Positions 51,124 through 60,093 of a stretch of 64,000 bases of DNA are shown piece by piece (the first letter of the stretch is position 1; each line of letters begins with the position of its first letter). The translations under genes were made by a program, and so were the position numbers. The stretch lies in the NCBI RefSeq assembly GCF_003667545.1, contig NZ_RCUV01000008.1, positions 124,001 to 188,000 of the forward strand. Reading direction: 5' to 3'. The notes below the pieces were generated by a model that was not told where the DNA came from, made no database searches, and worked only from the letters and a program-made list of their open reading frames with translations. The stretch comes from Mycetocola manganoxydans. Lineage in GTDB: Bacteria; Actinomycetota; Actinomycetes; Actinomycetales; Microbacteriaceae.

Positions 51124-52050
51124 TCAGTGGATGTACTCAGCCATGTCGAGGCCCAGCGTGTGCATTGCGTCATAGACGGCGAGCCGGGTGGAGAGATCGG
51201 TGTCGGCGAACGACACGGCCACCGAATAGGCCACGCCTGCCCGCGGCCCGCGTACGACTCCTGCGTCGGCGCGCACGCCGGCATCCGCCCCCGTCTTGTT
51301 GAACATCTGGATGCCGTGATCCCCGGCACGGTGCGCGAGCGGATCCATGCCGAACGCAGACGCCACCATCGAGAGGTCGGTGTTGAGCGACAGCCACCCC
51401 GCGACCCGCTGGCTCGTTGCCGCGTCGACGATCTCGCCGCGGGCGAGCGCCGAGAACAGCCAGGCGATCTCCTTCATCGAACCCACGGAGAGGTGCGGTG
51501 CGTCGTCCGGGCCACGCTGGTCGCGCACCCGGTCGAGCAGCGCGGTGCGCTTGAGCCCGATCGACTCGGCACGATTGCGGACGGCATCGAGGCCGATGAG
51601 GCGCAGAAGCACATTGGTGGCGAGGTTGTCGCTGGTCGCACCGATGAGTGCTGCGAGGTCCGCGACGGGAAGCGAGGGCGCCTGCAGGTGCTGCCAGATG
51701 CCGGAGTCGCCGACCGAATCCTGTGATTCGCGATCGAGGATCGTGAGGGCAGCGAACTCGGTGTCGTTCAGCCGGGCGGCGACCTCGATGAGAAGCAGCA
51801 CTTTGCCGATCGACGCCGTCGGCATGACGACGTAGTCGTCGACGCTCAGGAGTTCGGCACCCGTGGCAAGGTCCGTCGCTCGCGCCGAAACCTGAACACC
51901 GTTGCGGGCAAGAAAGCCGAGTGCCTTGAGGCTCCGGGCGAACGTCTCGGCCGGCTCGGCCGACCGGTGTCTGGCGCGTCGACGTTCCCGTTGCCGCGTG
52001 CGGCTGTACGAGGGCTGCGATGCAGCGGGTTGTTGCGTCGACGGTACCAC
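51124..52050 (-). CDS. Class A beta-lactamase-like serine hydrolase
   Basis: 308 residues in the chosen frame. Three penicillin-recognising motifs are present in order: S-x-x-K in TASIGKVLL, SDN in TSDNLATN and KTG in NKTGADAG. The class A general-base Glu (ExxLN) is not evident between SDN and KTG, so deacylation may be slow and a transpeptidase- or esterase-like role is possible. No clear signal peptide is seen. GTG at 52050 is favoured because GGAG lies 9 nt upstream; a frame continuing to 52149 has no good start. Confidence 0.72.
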   Translation of the reverse strand: MVPSTQQPAASQPSYSRTRQRERRRARHRSAEPAETFARSLKALGFLARNGVQVSARATDLATGAELLSVDDYVVMPTASIGKVLLLIEVAARLNDTEFAALTILDRESQDSVGDSGIWQHLQAPSLPVADLAALIGATSDNLATNVLLRLIGLDAVRNRAESIGLKRTALLDRVRDQRGPDDAPHLSVGSMKEIAWLFSALARGEIVDAATSQRVAGWLSLNTDLSMVASAFGMDPLAHRAGDHGIQMFNKTGADAGVRADAGVVRGPRAGVAYSVAVSFADTDLSTRLAVYDAMHTLGLDMAEYIH

Positions 52051-52222
52051 TGGCCTGATCTCCGTTGAGTGACCGGCTGGTCGATGGGACGCACCATACC
52101 GATCACAGATTGCTCTGGTCCGGCCGATTCTCGCGACGCTCGTCTTCAACGAGAAACGTACGGGCGGTTCGCGGTGGCCGTCTCTCCAGTATCGCAGACG
52201 AATCGCGCCGAAAACGAGGCTC

Positions 52223-54238
52223 CTACCAGATGGTCACGCGCTCGGACGGGTCGAGCCAGAGTGCGTCGCCGGGTGTGACGCCGAACGTCTCATAGAACTC
52301 GTCGATGTTGCGCACGATCTGGTTGCAGCGGAACTCATTCGGTGAGTGCGGGTCGATCGCGAGCAGTCGGATCACCTCTTCATCACGACCCTTCTGCTGC
52401 CAGGCCTGCGCCCAGGAGAAGAAGAAGCGCTCGGCACCCGTGAGCCCATCGATCACCGGGGGTTTCTCCCCTCGGAGGGAGAGCAGGTACGCCTTCCACG
52501 CGATCGAGAGGCCACCGAGGTCGCCGATGTTCTCGCCGATCGTGAGGGCACCGTTGACGTGGTGGTCGGGCACCTGCGCCGGAGCGAGGGCGTCGAACTG
52601 GGCGATGAGATTCGCCGTCCGCTTCTCGAACGCTTCCCGGTCTTCGGCGGTCCACCAGTCGGTGAGCTTGCCGTCTCCGTCGTACTTCGAGCCCTGGTCG
52701 TCGAAGCCGTGCCCGATCTCGTGCCCGATGACCGCACCGATCGCACCGTAGTTCGCCGCGGCATCCCTGCCTTCATCGAAGAACGGGAACTGCAGGATCG
52801 CCGCGGGAAACACGATCTCGTTGAATCCGGGGTTGTAATACGCGTTGATCGTCTGGGGGGTCATGAACCATTCCTCGCGATCGAGGGGCTTGCCGATTTT
52901 GCCCAGTTCTCGGGAGAACTCGAACTGGCTTGCCCGGCGCACGTTGCCGATGAGGTCGGAGCGTTCGACGTCGAGCGTGGAGTAATCGCGCCACTTCGAC
53001 GGGAAACCGATCTTCGGCGTGAACTTTTCGAGCTTCTCGAGCGCACGGGTGCGGGTGTCGTCTCCCATCCAGTCGAGCGTCGCAATCGACTGACGGTACG
53101 CCTCGACGAGGTTGGCGACGAGAACATCCATCGATGCTTTCGCCTCCGGCGGGAAGTGCCGCTCGACGTAGATCTTGCCGACGGCTTCACCGAGCACGCC
53201 CTCGACGAGCGAGACACCGCGCTTCCAGCGGTCGCGAATCTCCGGGGTTCCGGAGAGGGTCTTTCCGTAGAACTCGAAGTTGGATGCCACGAATTCGCCG
53301 GACAGGTACGGAGCGGCTCCGTGAATCACCTTCCAGGCCAGCCAGTCCTTCCAGGCATCGAGCTGGTCGGGCACGAGCAGCGGCGCGAGGTCGGAGAAGA
53401 AGCTGGGCTCGCGGACCACGATTTCGTCGAAGGCACCTTCCGGGGCGCCGAGGTCTTCACGCCACGCATCGAGCAGGTTGCGGCTACCACCCGTGCTGGC
53501 GAACAACGTTGCCGCTTCGTCCCAGGTGTAGAGGTTGTACGTGGCTTCGCTGTCACGGGTGCGCACGTTGTCCCAGTGCACGGCAGCGATCGCCGTCTCA
53601 AGGTCGAAGACCGACCGTGCCCGAACGGCCGCATCCCGGAACTGGGCGCCGCCGTGAACGCCGTCGGCGACGAACTCGAACAACTCCTGAATGTGAGCGA
53701 CATAAGCGGTGCGGATCGACGCGAATCGGTCCTCGCGGTAGTAGCTCTCATCGGGCAACGAAATGCCGCCCTGCTCGACGAGAACGAGGTAGCGCTCGGG
53801 GTTGCCAGGGTCATTGTCGACGTAGAGCTGGAAGAATCCACTGACGCCGGCCCGGTCGAGCTGCGCCGTGGTGCGGACCAGCTGCTCGATCGACGTGATG
53901 CTCTCGATTGCGGCGAGCTGCGCGGCGATCGGCGTCGCCCCGAGCGCCTCGATCAGGTCTTCGTCCATGAAGCTCGCGTACAAGTGCCCGACCTTTTGCT
54001 GCTCAGGGTCGGTGGTGTCGTTGTCCGGAGCATCCTGTGCCTCGAGAATGATCGCCTGCACGTTCTTCTCGGCTTCCTCGGCGAGCATATGGAATGATCC
54101 CCACCGCGCCTTGTCGGCGGGAATGTCGGTGCGATCAAGCCACTGTCCGTTGACGTGGCGGTACAGATCATCCTGCGGGCGCACCGCCGGATCGAGTTCG
54201 TCACGCAGAATGCCGGAGGGAAGAGCAACGTCAGTCAT
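52223..54238 (-). CDS. M13-family zinc metallopeptidase (neprilysin/PepO-like)
   Basis: 671 residues, full length for bacterial M13 oligopeptidases. The zinc motif VIGHEIGHGFDDQG (about 504-517, HExxH) and the downstream ENIGDLGGL (third ligand Glu and the ExxxD) are intact, as is the NAYYNPGFNEIVFPAAILQ substrate strand (about 466-484). There is no signal peptide, so it is probably cytoplasmic. TAGGGT stands 6 nt before the ATG. Confidence 0.93.
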   Translation of the reverse strand: MTDVALPSGILRDELDPAVRPQDDLYRHVNGQWLDRTDIPADKARWGSFHMLAEEAEKNVQAIILEAQDAPDNDTTDPEQQKVGHLYASFMDEDLIEALGATPIAAQLAAIESITSIEQLVRTTAQLDRAGVSGFFQLYVDNDPGNPERYLVLVEQGGISLPDESYYREDRFASIRTAYVAHIQELFEFVADGVHGGAQFRDAAVRARSVFDLETAIAAVHWDNVRTRDSEATYNLYTWDEAATLFASTGGSRNLLDAWREDLGAPEGAFDEIVVREPSFFSDLAPLLVPDQLDAWKDWLAWKVIHGAAPYLSGEFVASNFEFYGKTLSGTPEIRDRWKRGVSLVEGVLGEAVGKIYVERHFPPEAKASMDVLVANLVEAYRQSIATLDWMGDDTRTRALEKLEKFTPKIGFPSKWRDYSTLDVERSDLIGNVRRASQFEFSRELGKIGKPLDREEWFMTPQTINAYYNPGFNEIVFPAAILQFPFFDEGRDAAANYGAIGAVIGHEIGHGFDDQGSKYDGDGKLTDWWTAEDREAFEKRTANLIAQFDALAPAQVPDHHVNGALTIGENIGDLGGLSIAWKAYLLSLRGEKPPVIDGLTGAERFFFSWAQAWQQKGRDEEVIRLLAIDPHSPNEFRCNQIVRNIDEFYETFGVTPGDALWLDPSERVTIW

Positions 54239-54244
54239 GTTTCC

Positions 54245-54250
54245 ACCCTA
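54245..54250 (-). promoter_or_regulatory. -10 hexamer TAGGGT, leaderless start of M13 peptidase gene
   Basis: Minus-strand TAGGGT lies 6 nt upstream of the ATG at 54238, just beyond the end of the lipoprotein gene. Confidence 0.45.
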
Positions 54251-54296
54251 GGAGACAGCTGGCGGTTCTGTTCCGTCTCTTCCGCGCGCCACCCGG

Positions 54297-54743
54297 TCAG
54301 TCGTCGCGCTCGAGGGTGCCGATCTCGTCGCCGTCGCTGTTACGAACGCTGAGTTCGTCGTCGTCGAGGAGGACCGCGGAGACAGCATCCCGCAGCCAGG
54401 TGTCGACGCCTTCGCATGCCATGAGCGTTCCTGCGAGGTTCTCGAGGCTGACGGTTTCGTCCGCGAGTGACCAACCGCCGACGAGCCGATTACAGCCGTC
54501 GCTGCCCGCGAGAGTCCCACCCTCGTCGAACGTGAGGTGCGGCTCGCGCTCGTCGGTCGACCCCCACGTTCCGAGCAGGCTCTCTTCGGTGAGTGCCGGA
54601 ACAGCCGGGTCCTCATCCGGAGACGCATCCCGCGGCGACGAGCCCGAGCCGCCGGCCGTCGCGCAGGAGGTGAGCATCAACGCCGCAGCACCGGCGACAG
54701 CGAGTGTTCTGAAAATTCTCGATGGGACGCGCTGCCGGACCAT
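54297..54743 (-). CDS. META-domain (HslJ-like) lipoprotein
   Basis: 148 residues. The N-terminus is a lipoprotein signal (RIFRTLAVAGAAALML then lipobox LTSC, Cys about 26), followed by a Ser/Asp/Pro-rich linker and a META domain from about 55 (LLGTWGSTDEREPHLTFDEGG, LAGSDGCNRLVGGW, LMACEGVDTWL). META/HslJ domains occur in small exported proteins linked to stress or drug resistance; the activity is unknown. GGAGG precedes the ATG at 54743 by 6 nt. Confidence 0.83.
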   Translation of the reverse strand: MVRQRVPSRIFRTLAVAGAAALMLTSCATAGGSGSSPRDASPDEDPAVPALTEESLLGTWGSTDEREPHLTFDEGGTLAGSDGCNRLVGGWSLADETVSLENLAGTLMACEGVDTWLRDAVSAVLLDDDELSVRNSDGDEIGTLERDD

Positions 54744-54818
54744 GGCCAACCTCCGAAGGCCTGACCAGTCTGGCCTGAGCCTGATGGCCGTCAGCCTAGA
54801 CCCCATTCTGACCGTGAT

Positions 54819-56432
54819 CTAGCCACCGGCCAGATCGCGGCGACGGAAGAACACGGATGCCGCGGCACCGGTGACAAGCGCCAACATGACCATGACGATT
54901 CCGGCGCTCCAGTCAGTATCCGTTCCCTGCGGCTCCGGGCTGTGCCGGAACGGCGAAAGATCGACCGCCCAGTCCGGCAGGCCGACCAGGGGTCCGAAGA
55001 TCCCGAGAAACATCGCGAGGCCGAGCCCGCCCCACGCGATGCCGGCGGTGAACCGCGGCACGAGCGCCCAGGCCAGGGCGGCCGCTCCCAAGAAGAGCAG
55101 GGCAGCAGGCACCTGCACCGCAGCGGCCAGCACAGCATGGGCACTGTTCTCCCGCACTCCAACGACGAAAGCGGCGACGACGGATGCCAGGGCGCCGGCG
55201 GTGACGACGGCCAGCACCGCGACGGCTCCGACGATGAGATAGCTGCCGAGCCAGCCGAGCCGCGACAGTGGCGTCGCCAGCATCAGCGCACCGGTTTCCC
55301 CCGCCTCTTCCTGACGCAACCGGATGATCGCCTGGATTCCGCCCGCTGCCGCGAGGATTCCGACGAGCGAGAAGATCACCGTCGTGAACGCTTCCGCCAG
55401 ATCGGCGCCGCCGGTGAGTCGGGTCAATTCGTCGGAGATCACGCTCCCACCGAGCGTCCCGTCGTCGAGAGCCGGGGCGAGCGCCCCGCCGAAGATCCCG
55501 AACACGGCACCCCCTGCGGCCCACGCGACGATTGACGGCCACTGCAGACGCCACGCCAGGCCGACCGGACCAGCGAGCGACCTCCGCGCGGCCGGCCGGC
55601 CGATGCCGACAGCGACGACGCTCGCACCGGCATCCCTCCGAGCGAGAAGGAGGGCGGCGACCCCCAGAAGCACAGCGGCAACCGCGAGGCTCACGAGTAG
55701 CGGGGCGAGCGCGTTCTCGGTGAACGGCCGCGTGCGATTCGCCCAGCCGATCGGCGACAGCCACGCCGGCCACGCGCTGTCGACCCGCACACCATCGTCC
55801 GAGACCGTGCCGAACGCGTCGCCGAGTCCGCGCAGCAGATACGAGATCAGCACGACCCCGACCCCGACGCTGTTGGCGGCCCTGGCGCTCGGCATCAGTT
55901 CGGATGCCACGAGGCCGACGGCGAGGAACGTGACGCCGGTCGCGGCGAGCGCCAGCCCGGCCACCACGGAACCGGCCGCGTCGAGACCGGCGACGGCGAA
56001 GCATCCGCTGACCGCGACGAAGAGAACGAGGTTCACGCCCAGTCCGTAGACGAGGGTCGAGAGCGCGGGCGTCCACCGTGCCGCCGGCGTGGCGGCGATC
56101 AGCGCGGCACGACCGCTGTCCTCCTCAGCGCGGGAGTGCCGGACGGCGAGGAAGGTGTTCATCAGCCCGACGAGGATGCCGAGAAAAGAGAACAGGGTGA
56201 AGACCAGGACGGCGTCGACGTCGGTGCCCTGCGGCGCTCCGCGCAGGAACAGGATCGCGGGGTTCGCGGCGGCGAGGCTGATGAGTGCCGTGCGTTCCGC
56301 GACCGAGCCGAAGGAGTCCTGCAGCCCGACGACGGCCAGCACGATGAGTGCGGCGAAGGACCCGATCCACGCCGGAATCTGTACCCGGTCGCGGCGCAGA
56401 CGATGCCAGACGAGGAGGCGGAGAGCGGTCAT
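54819..56432 (-). CDS. ABC exporter permease (large, two-repeat type)
   Basis: 537 residues with about twelve membrane helices in two similar halves of six; each half begins with a cytosolic amphipathic entry (ALRLLVWHRLRRDRVQIPAW; GPVGLAWRLQWPSIVAW) and contains an EDSGR/EEAGETGALML-type coupling segment. This layout fits the tetronasin/polyketide-antibiotic exporter permeases of actinobacteria. ATG at 56432 overlaps the ATPase stop by 4 bp. The cargo is unknown. Confidence 0.85.
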   Translation of the reverse strand: MTALRLLVWHRLRRDRVQIPAWIGSFAALIVLAVVGLQDSFGSVAERTALISLAAANPAILFLRGAPQGTDVDAVLVFTLFSFLGILVGLMNTFLAVRHSRAEEDSGRAALIAATPAARWTPALSTLVYGLGVNLVLFVAVSGCFAVAGLDAAGSVVAGLALAATGVTFLAVGLVASELMPSARAANSVGVGVVLISYLLRGLGDAFGTVSDDGVRVDSAWPAWLSPIGWANRTRPFTENALAPLLVSLAVAAVLLGVAALLLARRDAGASVVAVGIGRPAARRSLAGPVGLAWRLQWPSIVAWAAGGAVFGIFGGALAPALDDGTLGGSVISDELTRLTGGADLAEAFTTVIFSLVGILAAAGGIQAIIRLRQEEAGETGALMLATPLSRLGWLGSYLIVGAVAVLAVVTAGALASVVAAFVVGVRENSAHAVLAAAVQVPAALLFLGAAALAWALVPRFTAGIAWGGLGLAMFLGIFGPLVGLPDWAVDLSPFRHSPEPQGTDTDWSAGIVMVMLALVTGAAASVFFRRRDLAGG

Positions 56433-57385
56433 TGACTCGCCTTGCCCAGTCGCGCCTCGCGTCTCGTCCGCGGCGTTGCGGTCGGCTTCTCGTCGCCGTA
56501 GTGGCTGAGAAAGAGCTCCTCGAGCGACGGCGGGGTGATGGTGAGCCCGCGGACGCGGAGGGCGGCAAGGGCGGGGAGAACGTCGACGAGTTCGTCGCTG
56601 TCCGCGGTGAAGTGGGCTCGCGTTCCGTCGAGAACGAGGTCGGAGCTCCGCGGAAGAGAGCGCAGGTCGCTCTCGTCGAGACCCTCGAGCGCGAACGCCA
56701 CATCGGTGCGGGTGAGGTGTCGCAGGTCGGCGAGCGTTCCGGTCTCGACGATGCGGCCGGCGCGGATGATGCTCACCCGGTCGCACAGCTTCTCCACCTC
56801 GCTGAGGATGTGGCTCGAGAGAAGCACCGTGGATCCGGCCGCGACCGCCTCCGTGAGCTCCCGCCGGAACACCACCTCCATCACCGGGTCAAGCCCGGAC
56901 GTCGGTTCGTCGAGCAGGTACAGCCCGGCCGGAACCGCGAGGGCGGCGATGAGCGCGACCTTCTGCCGGTTGCCGGTGGAGTAGGTGTGCCCCTTGCGTG
57001 ACGGGTCGAACGAGAACGCATCGATGAGGTGGGCGCGACGGGCGGCATAGGCCTGCGGGTTCCGGATGCCGCGGAGTCGGCAGAGCAGGTCGATCGCCTC
57101 ACCGCCGGTGAGAGTGGGCCAGAGCGGAACCCCCGCCGGGACGTAGGCCATGCGGGTGTGGAGCGGAACGGCATCCGTCCAGGGATCCCGGTCATAGACC
57201 GTGACCGATCCGGACGTCGCCCTGGCGAGCCCGAGCAGGATCTTGATGGTGGTGGATTTGCCCGCCCCGTTGGGGCCGAGGAAGCCGTGGATCTCACCGC
57301 CGGAGACCTCAAGGTCGAGTCCGTCAAGCGCGCGGACGGATCCATAATTTTTCCGCAGGTCGTGCGTGGAAATGACCGTGCTCAT
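56429..57385 (-). CDS. ABC exporter ATP-binding protein
   Basis: About 318 residues: Walker A GPNGAGKST (about 38-46), signature YSTGNRQKV (about 136; LSGGQ replaced by STGNR, as in several antibiotic-resistance-type exporters) and Walker B LYLLDEPTSGLDP (about 155-167). The C-terminal 90 residues form the regulatory extension common in this class. The start may be ATG at 57385 (TAATGT 8 nt upstream) or ATG at 57397. It is coupled to the permease gene. Confidence 0.9.
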   Translation of the reverse strand: MSTVISTHDLRKNYGSVRALDGLDLEVSGGEIHGFLGPNGAGKSTTIKILLGLARATSGSVTVYDRDPWTDAVPLHTRMAYVPAGVPLWPTLTGGEAIDLLCRLRGIRNPQAYAARRAHLIDAFSFDPSRKGHTYSTGNRQKVALIAALAVPAGLYLLDEPTSGLDPVMEVVFRRELTEAVAAGSTVLLSSHILSEVEKLCDRVSIIRAGRIVETGTLADLRHLTRTDVAFALEGLDESDLRSLPRSSDLVLDGTRAHFTADSDELVDVLPALAALRVRGLTITPPSLEELFLSHYGDEKPTATPRTRREARLGKASQ

Positions 57386-57431
57386 GGCACCGGACATTAC
57401 CCCCGTGCTTGTCGGTTGTTAAGGGGGGAGC

Positions 57432-57800
57432 TCAGGCATCCTCGTCGAGGATCACCAGGCAGAACGGATGCCCCGCCGGGTCGAGATACACGCGGAAGTC
57501 GCTCTCGCGGTAGCCGGCGTCGGTCGCCCCGAGTGCGAGCACCTGTTTCTCGGCGAGGTCGATGTCGTCGACCTTGACGTCGAGGTGCAGCTGCTGCGGA
57601 ACGAGCTGTCCGGGCCACTGCGGCGGCGTGTACGGGTCGACGAGCTGGAAGGCGACGCTCGGCGCCCCGGTGACCGGCGCGATCGTCACCCAGTCGGCCT
57701 CGTTGTCGACCCGTTCCATGCCGAGCAACTCCTCGTAGAACGACGCCAGGCGGTCGGGGTCAGGGCAGTCCAGAACGATGCTGTGCAGTTCTCCGATCAT
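57432..57800 (-). CDS. VOC-family protein (glyoxalase-like)
   Basis: 122 residues: two beta-alpha-beta units with LHSIVLDCPDPDRLASFYEE (about 5-24) and LHLDVKVDDIDLAEKQVLALG (split: LHLDVKVDDIDLAE and QVLALG), ending VYLDPAGHPFCLVI. This resembles the glyoxalase-like (Glyoxalase_6) proteins of actinobacteria; the substrate is unknown. ATG at 57800 has no ribosome binding site but TAGTCT lies 7 nt upstream. Confidence 0.8.
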   Translation of the reverse strand: MIGELHSIVLDCPDPDRLASFYEELLGMERVDNEADWVTIAPVTGAPSVAFQLVDPYTPPQWPGQLVPQQLHLDVKVDDIDLAEKQVLALGATDAGYRESDFRVYLDPAGHPFCLVILDEDA

Positions 57801-57807
57801 GGCCGGA

Positions 57808-57813
57808 AGACTA
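57808..57813 (-). promoter_or_regulatory. -10 hexamer TAGTCT, leaderless start of VOC gene
   Basis: Minus-strand TAGTCT precedes the ATG at 57800 by 7 nt. Confidence 0.4.
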
Positions 57814-57967
57814 CTCGCGCCCGTAAGGGCTCGGGAACCCCGGCACACCCTCGAATTGCCACAATCTGCTGGAGCGGCGATCGATTCTCCACATCCTGTC
57901 GTTCATCGGTGCGCCGAGGAGCGTTTCGTGCGGAGTCGACCGCGTCAGCGCCGAACCCGTCCAAGGC

Positions 57968-57973
57968 TAGGCT
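57968..57973 (+). promoter_or_regulatory. -10 hexamer TAGGCT, leaderless start of MATE gene
   Basis: TAGGCT precedes the GTG at 57981 by 7 nt, with no Shine-Dalgarno sequence. Confidence 0.5.
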
Positions 57974-57980
57974 CGGTCGA

Positions 57981-59294
57981 GTGAGTACCGTGAACCGCGA
58001 CATCCTGCGTCTCGCGGTCCCCACCCTCGGCGCGCTGATCGCCGAACCGCTGTTCCTCCTCGCTGACTCCGCCATGGTCGGGCACCTCGGGATCCCGCAG
58101 CTCGCCGGCCTCGGCATCGCGAGCGTCGTGCTGCAGACGATCATCGGCCTCATGGTCTTCCTCGCCTACGCAACGACACCTGCCGTCGCCCGCAAACTCG
58201 GCGCGGGTGACGAACGCGGCGCGGTGTCTGTCGGGATCGACGGCATGTGGCTCGCGCTCGGCCTCGGTGCAGTGCTCGCGATCTGCGGCTGGATCGCAAC
58301 ACCCGCCCTCATCTCACCGTTCGGTGCGTCACCGGATGTCATGGGCGAGGCATCCGTGTATCTCTCGATATCGATGGCCGGGCTCCCGGCCATGCTCCTC
58401 GTCTTCGCCGGGACGGGACTGTTGCGCGGACTGCAGGACACACGCACCCCGCTCATCGTGGCGACGGTGGGCTTCGGGGCGAACATCGCGCTCAACTACG
58501 CTCTCATCTACGTTCTGAACTTCGGCATCGCCGGGGCCGCTCTCGGAACGGTGCTCGCGCAATGGGGAATGGCCGCCGTCTATGTTGTCGTAGTGCTGCG
58601 TCACGCCCGCCGGACGAAAGCGACCATCCGGCCGCACCGCGAAGGCATTTCAGGCTCCGCGCTCTCCGGCGGCTGGCTGTTCGTGCGCACGGTGAGCCTC
58701 CGTGCCGCGATCCTGCTCGCGACGTTCGTCGCAACGGACATCGGTACGGCCGAGCTCGCCGGCTTCCAGATCGTGATGACGCTGTTCACGTTCACCGCGT
58801 TCGCGCTCGACGCGCTCGCGATCGCCGCCCAGGCCCTTATCGGCAAGAACCTCGGTGCCGCGGACACCGCGCTCGTCCGCATGGTCCTCACCAGATGCCT
58901 GCAGTGGGGAGTCGGGGCTGGTGTGGTGCTCGGACTCGTCGTCGTCGCCACCTCGGGAGTCGCCGGCGTGCTGTTCACCGGTGACCCCGAACTCGCCCGG
59001 CTTCTCATGCCGAGCCTCGTGATCCTCGGGATCAGCACTCCGCTGGCCGGCTTCGTCTTCGTCCTCGACGGCGTGCTGATCGGGGCGGGTGACGCGCGCT
59101 ACCTCGCACTCACCGGCATCCTCAACGTCGCTGCGTTCGTGCCGCTCGCGCTGGGGGTCCTCCTGGCGGCACCGGCGGGCGCGAGCGGACTGGCGTGGCT
59201 CACGGCGGCGTTCGCTCTCGGTTACCTCGCTGCCCGCGGCGTCACCCTCGGCCTCCGGGCTCGCACCACGGCCTGGATGCGGACCGGCGCGTAG
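57981..59294 (+). CDS. MATE-family efflux transporter (DinF-like)
   Basis: 437 residues with twelve predicted membrane helices in two halves. The first half begins LRLAVPTLGALIAEPLFLLADSAMVG (quoted as LRLAVPTLGALIAEP and LLADSAMVG), the DinF/MATE hallmark; the second contains QIVMTLFTFTAFALDALAIA. Likely sodium- or proton-coupled export of organic cations or other small molecules. The GTG start is chosen because TAGGCT lies 7 nt upstream; earlier in-frame codons run antisense to the VOC gene. Confidence 0.9.
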   Translation: MSTVNRDILRLAVPTLGALIAEPLFLLADSAMVGHLGIPQLAGLGIASVVLQTIIGLMVFLAYATTPAVARKLGAGDERGAVSVGIDGMWLALGLGAVLAICGWIATPALISPFGASPDVMGEASVYLSISMAGLPAMLLVFAGTGLLRGLQDTRTPLIVATVGFGANIALNYALIYVLNFGIAGAALGTVLAQWGMAAVYVVVVLRHARRTKATIRPHREGISGSALSGGWLFVRTVSLRAAILLATFVATDIGTAELAGFQIVMTLFTFTAFALDALAIAAQALIGKNLGAADTALVRMVLTRCLQWGVGAGVVLGLVVVATSGVAGVLFTGDPELARLLMPSLVILGISTPLAGFVFVLDGVLIGAGDARYLALTGILNVAAFVPLALGVLLAAPAGASGLAWLTAAFALGYLAARGVTLGLRARTTAWMRTGA

Positions 59295-59303
59295 GTCACC
59301 GAA

Positions 59304-59388
59304 CGCCCGACAGGCGCATTCGGGCCGCTGGTGCGTTCAACAGGCGCAGACAGGCCCTTTTCGCCGGCGGCACCTGCTGAACGTGCAC
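59304..59388. repeat. 3'-end palindromic element, R'-R-L type (family 6, copy b)
   Basis: CGACAGG (59308) and CAACAGG (59338, within GTTCAACAGG) are 30 bp apart. The inverse CCTGCTGAAC is at 59373-59382, followed by GTGCAC. It starts 10 nt after the MATE stop with the doubled arm first. It is the inverted relative of 17828-17912, with the same 38-bp and 30-bp spacings. Confidence 0.8.
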
Positions 59389-59403
59389 ACGCGCCCGGGC
59401 TGG

Positions 59404-59409
59404 CAGACT
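59404..59409 (+). promoter_or_regulatory. -10-like hexamer CAGACT before RBBP9-like gene
   Basis: CAGACT lies 6 nt upstream of the ATG at 59416; A2 and T6 are kept. Confidence 0.35.
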
Positions 59410-59415
59410 CGGCTC

Positions 59416-59976
59416 ATGCCTGTTCGCATCGTCGTCGCCCACGGCTACCTCGCGTCGCCCGAAAAGCACTGGTTCCCGTGGCTGGTCGAGCAGTTCGACC
59501 CCGGCGTCGTAAGGGTTCCCGCCCTGCCATCTCCGAAGCATCCGCGGCCTGGACCGTGGGTGAACACGCTCCGGGATGCCGTCCGCCCGGTCGACGACGA
59601 CACGATCCTCGTCGCGCACAGCCTCGGTTCGATCACCACGCTCCGGCTGCTCGAGGCACTGCCGCGACCGTGGACCCTCCGCGGCCTCGTGATCGTCTCC
59701 GGGTTCGCCCAGCCGCTGCCCAACCTGCCCCAGCTCGACGCGTTCACCGCGGAACCGGTGAACTTCGCTGCCATCGCCCAGAGCACGCGTTCGATCCACG
59801 TGTTCGGCTCCGACAACGACACCACTGTCGCGCCGCCGATCACCGCTGCCCTCGCGAACGAGCTCGGTGCCCCGCTCACGATCCTCCCTGGCGGCGGGCA
59901 CTTCGTCGAACGCCAGGGCTGCCGGTCCATCCCCGAACTGCTGCCGGTACTCCACGACATGGTCGCCGGCGGCTGA
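59416..59976 (+). CDS. RBBP9/YdeN-family serine hydrolase
   Basis: 186 residues, the small alpha/beta hydrolase type: IVVAHGYLASPEKHWFPWL (about 5-23), the nucleophile VAHSLGSITTL (Ser about 69), the acid FGSDNDTTV (about 133) and LPGGGHFVE (His about 163). No cap domain. Members are widespread serine hydrolases with largely unknown substrates. It is separate from the MATE gene, with a palindromic element between. Confidence 0.85.
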   Translation: MPVRIVVAHGYLASPEKHWFPWLVEQFDPGVVRVPALPSPKHPRPGPWVNTLRDAVRPVDDDTILVAHSLGSITTLRLLEALPRPWTLRGLVIVSGFAQPLPNLPQLDAFTAEPVNFAAIAQSTRSIHVFGSDNDTTVAPPITAALANELGAPLTILPGGGHFVERQGCRSIPELLPVLHDMVAGG

Positions 59977-60093
59977 CCCGCGTGGCATAACCGAATCGTC
60001 ATCAGGACGCAAGAGGATGCCGCATCCCGCGTGCCCCTGACAGCATCGAAGACGCACCCACATTCCGATGTCGACGACCAGGAGGACCAGCGC

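Noticed and set aside
54819-56786. 655-residue form of the ABC permease
   Set aside because: The extra 118 residues overlap the ATPase gene in another frame; ATG 56432 overlaps the ATPase stop as expected.
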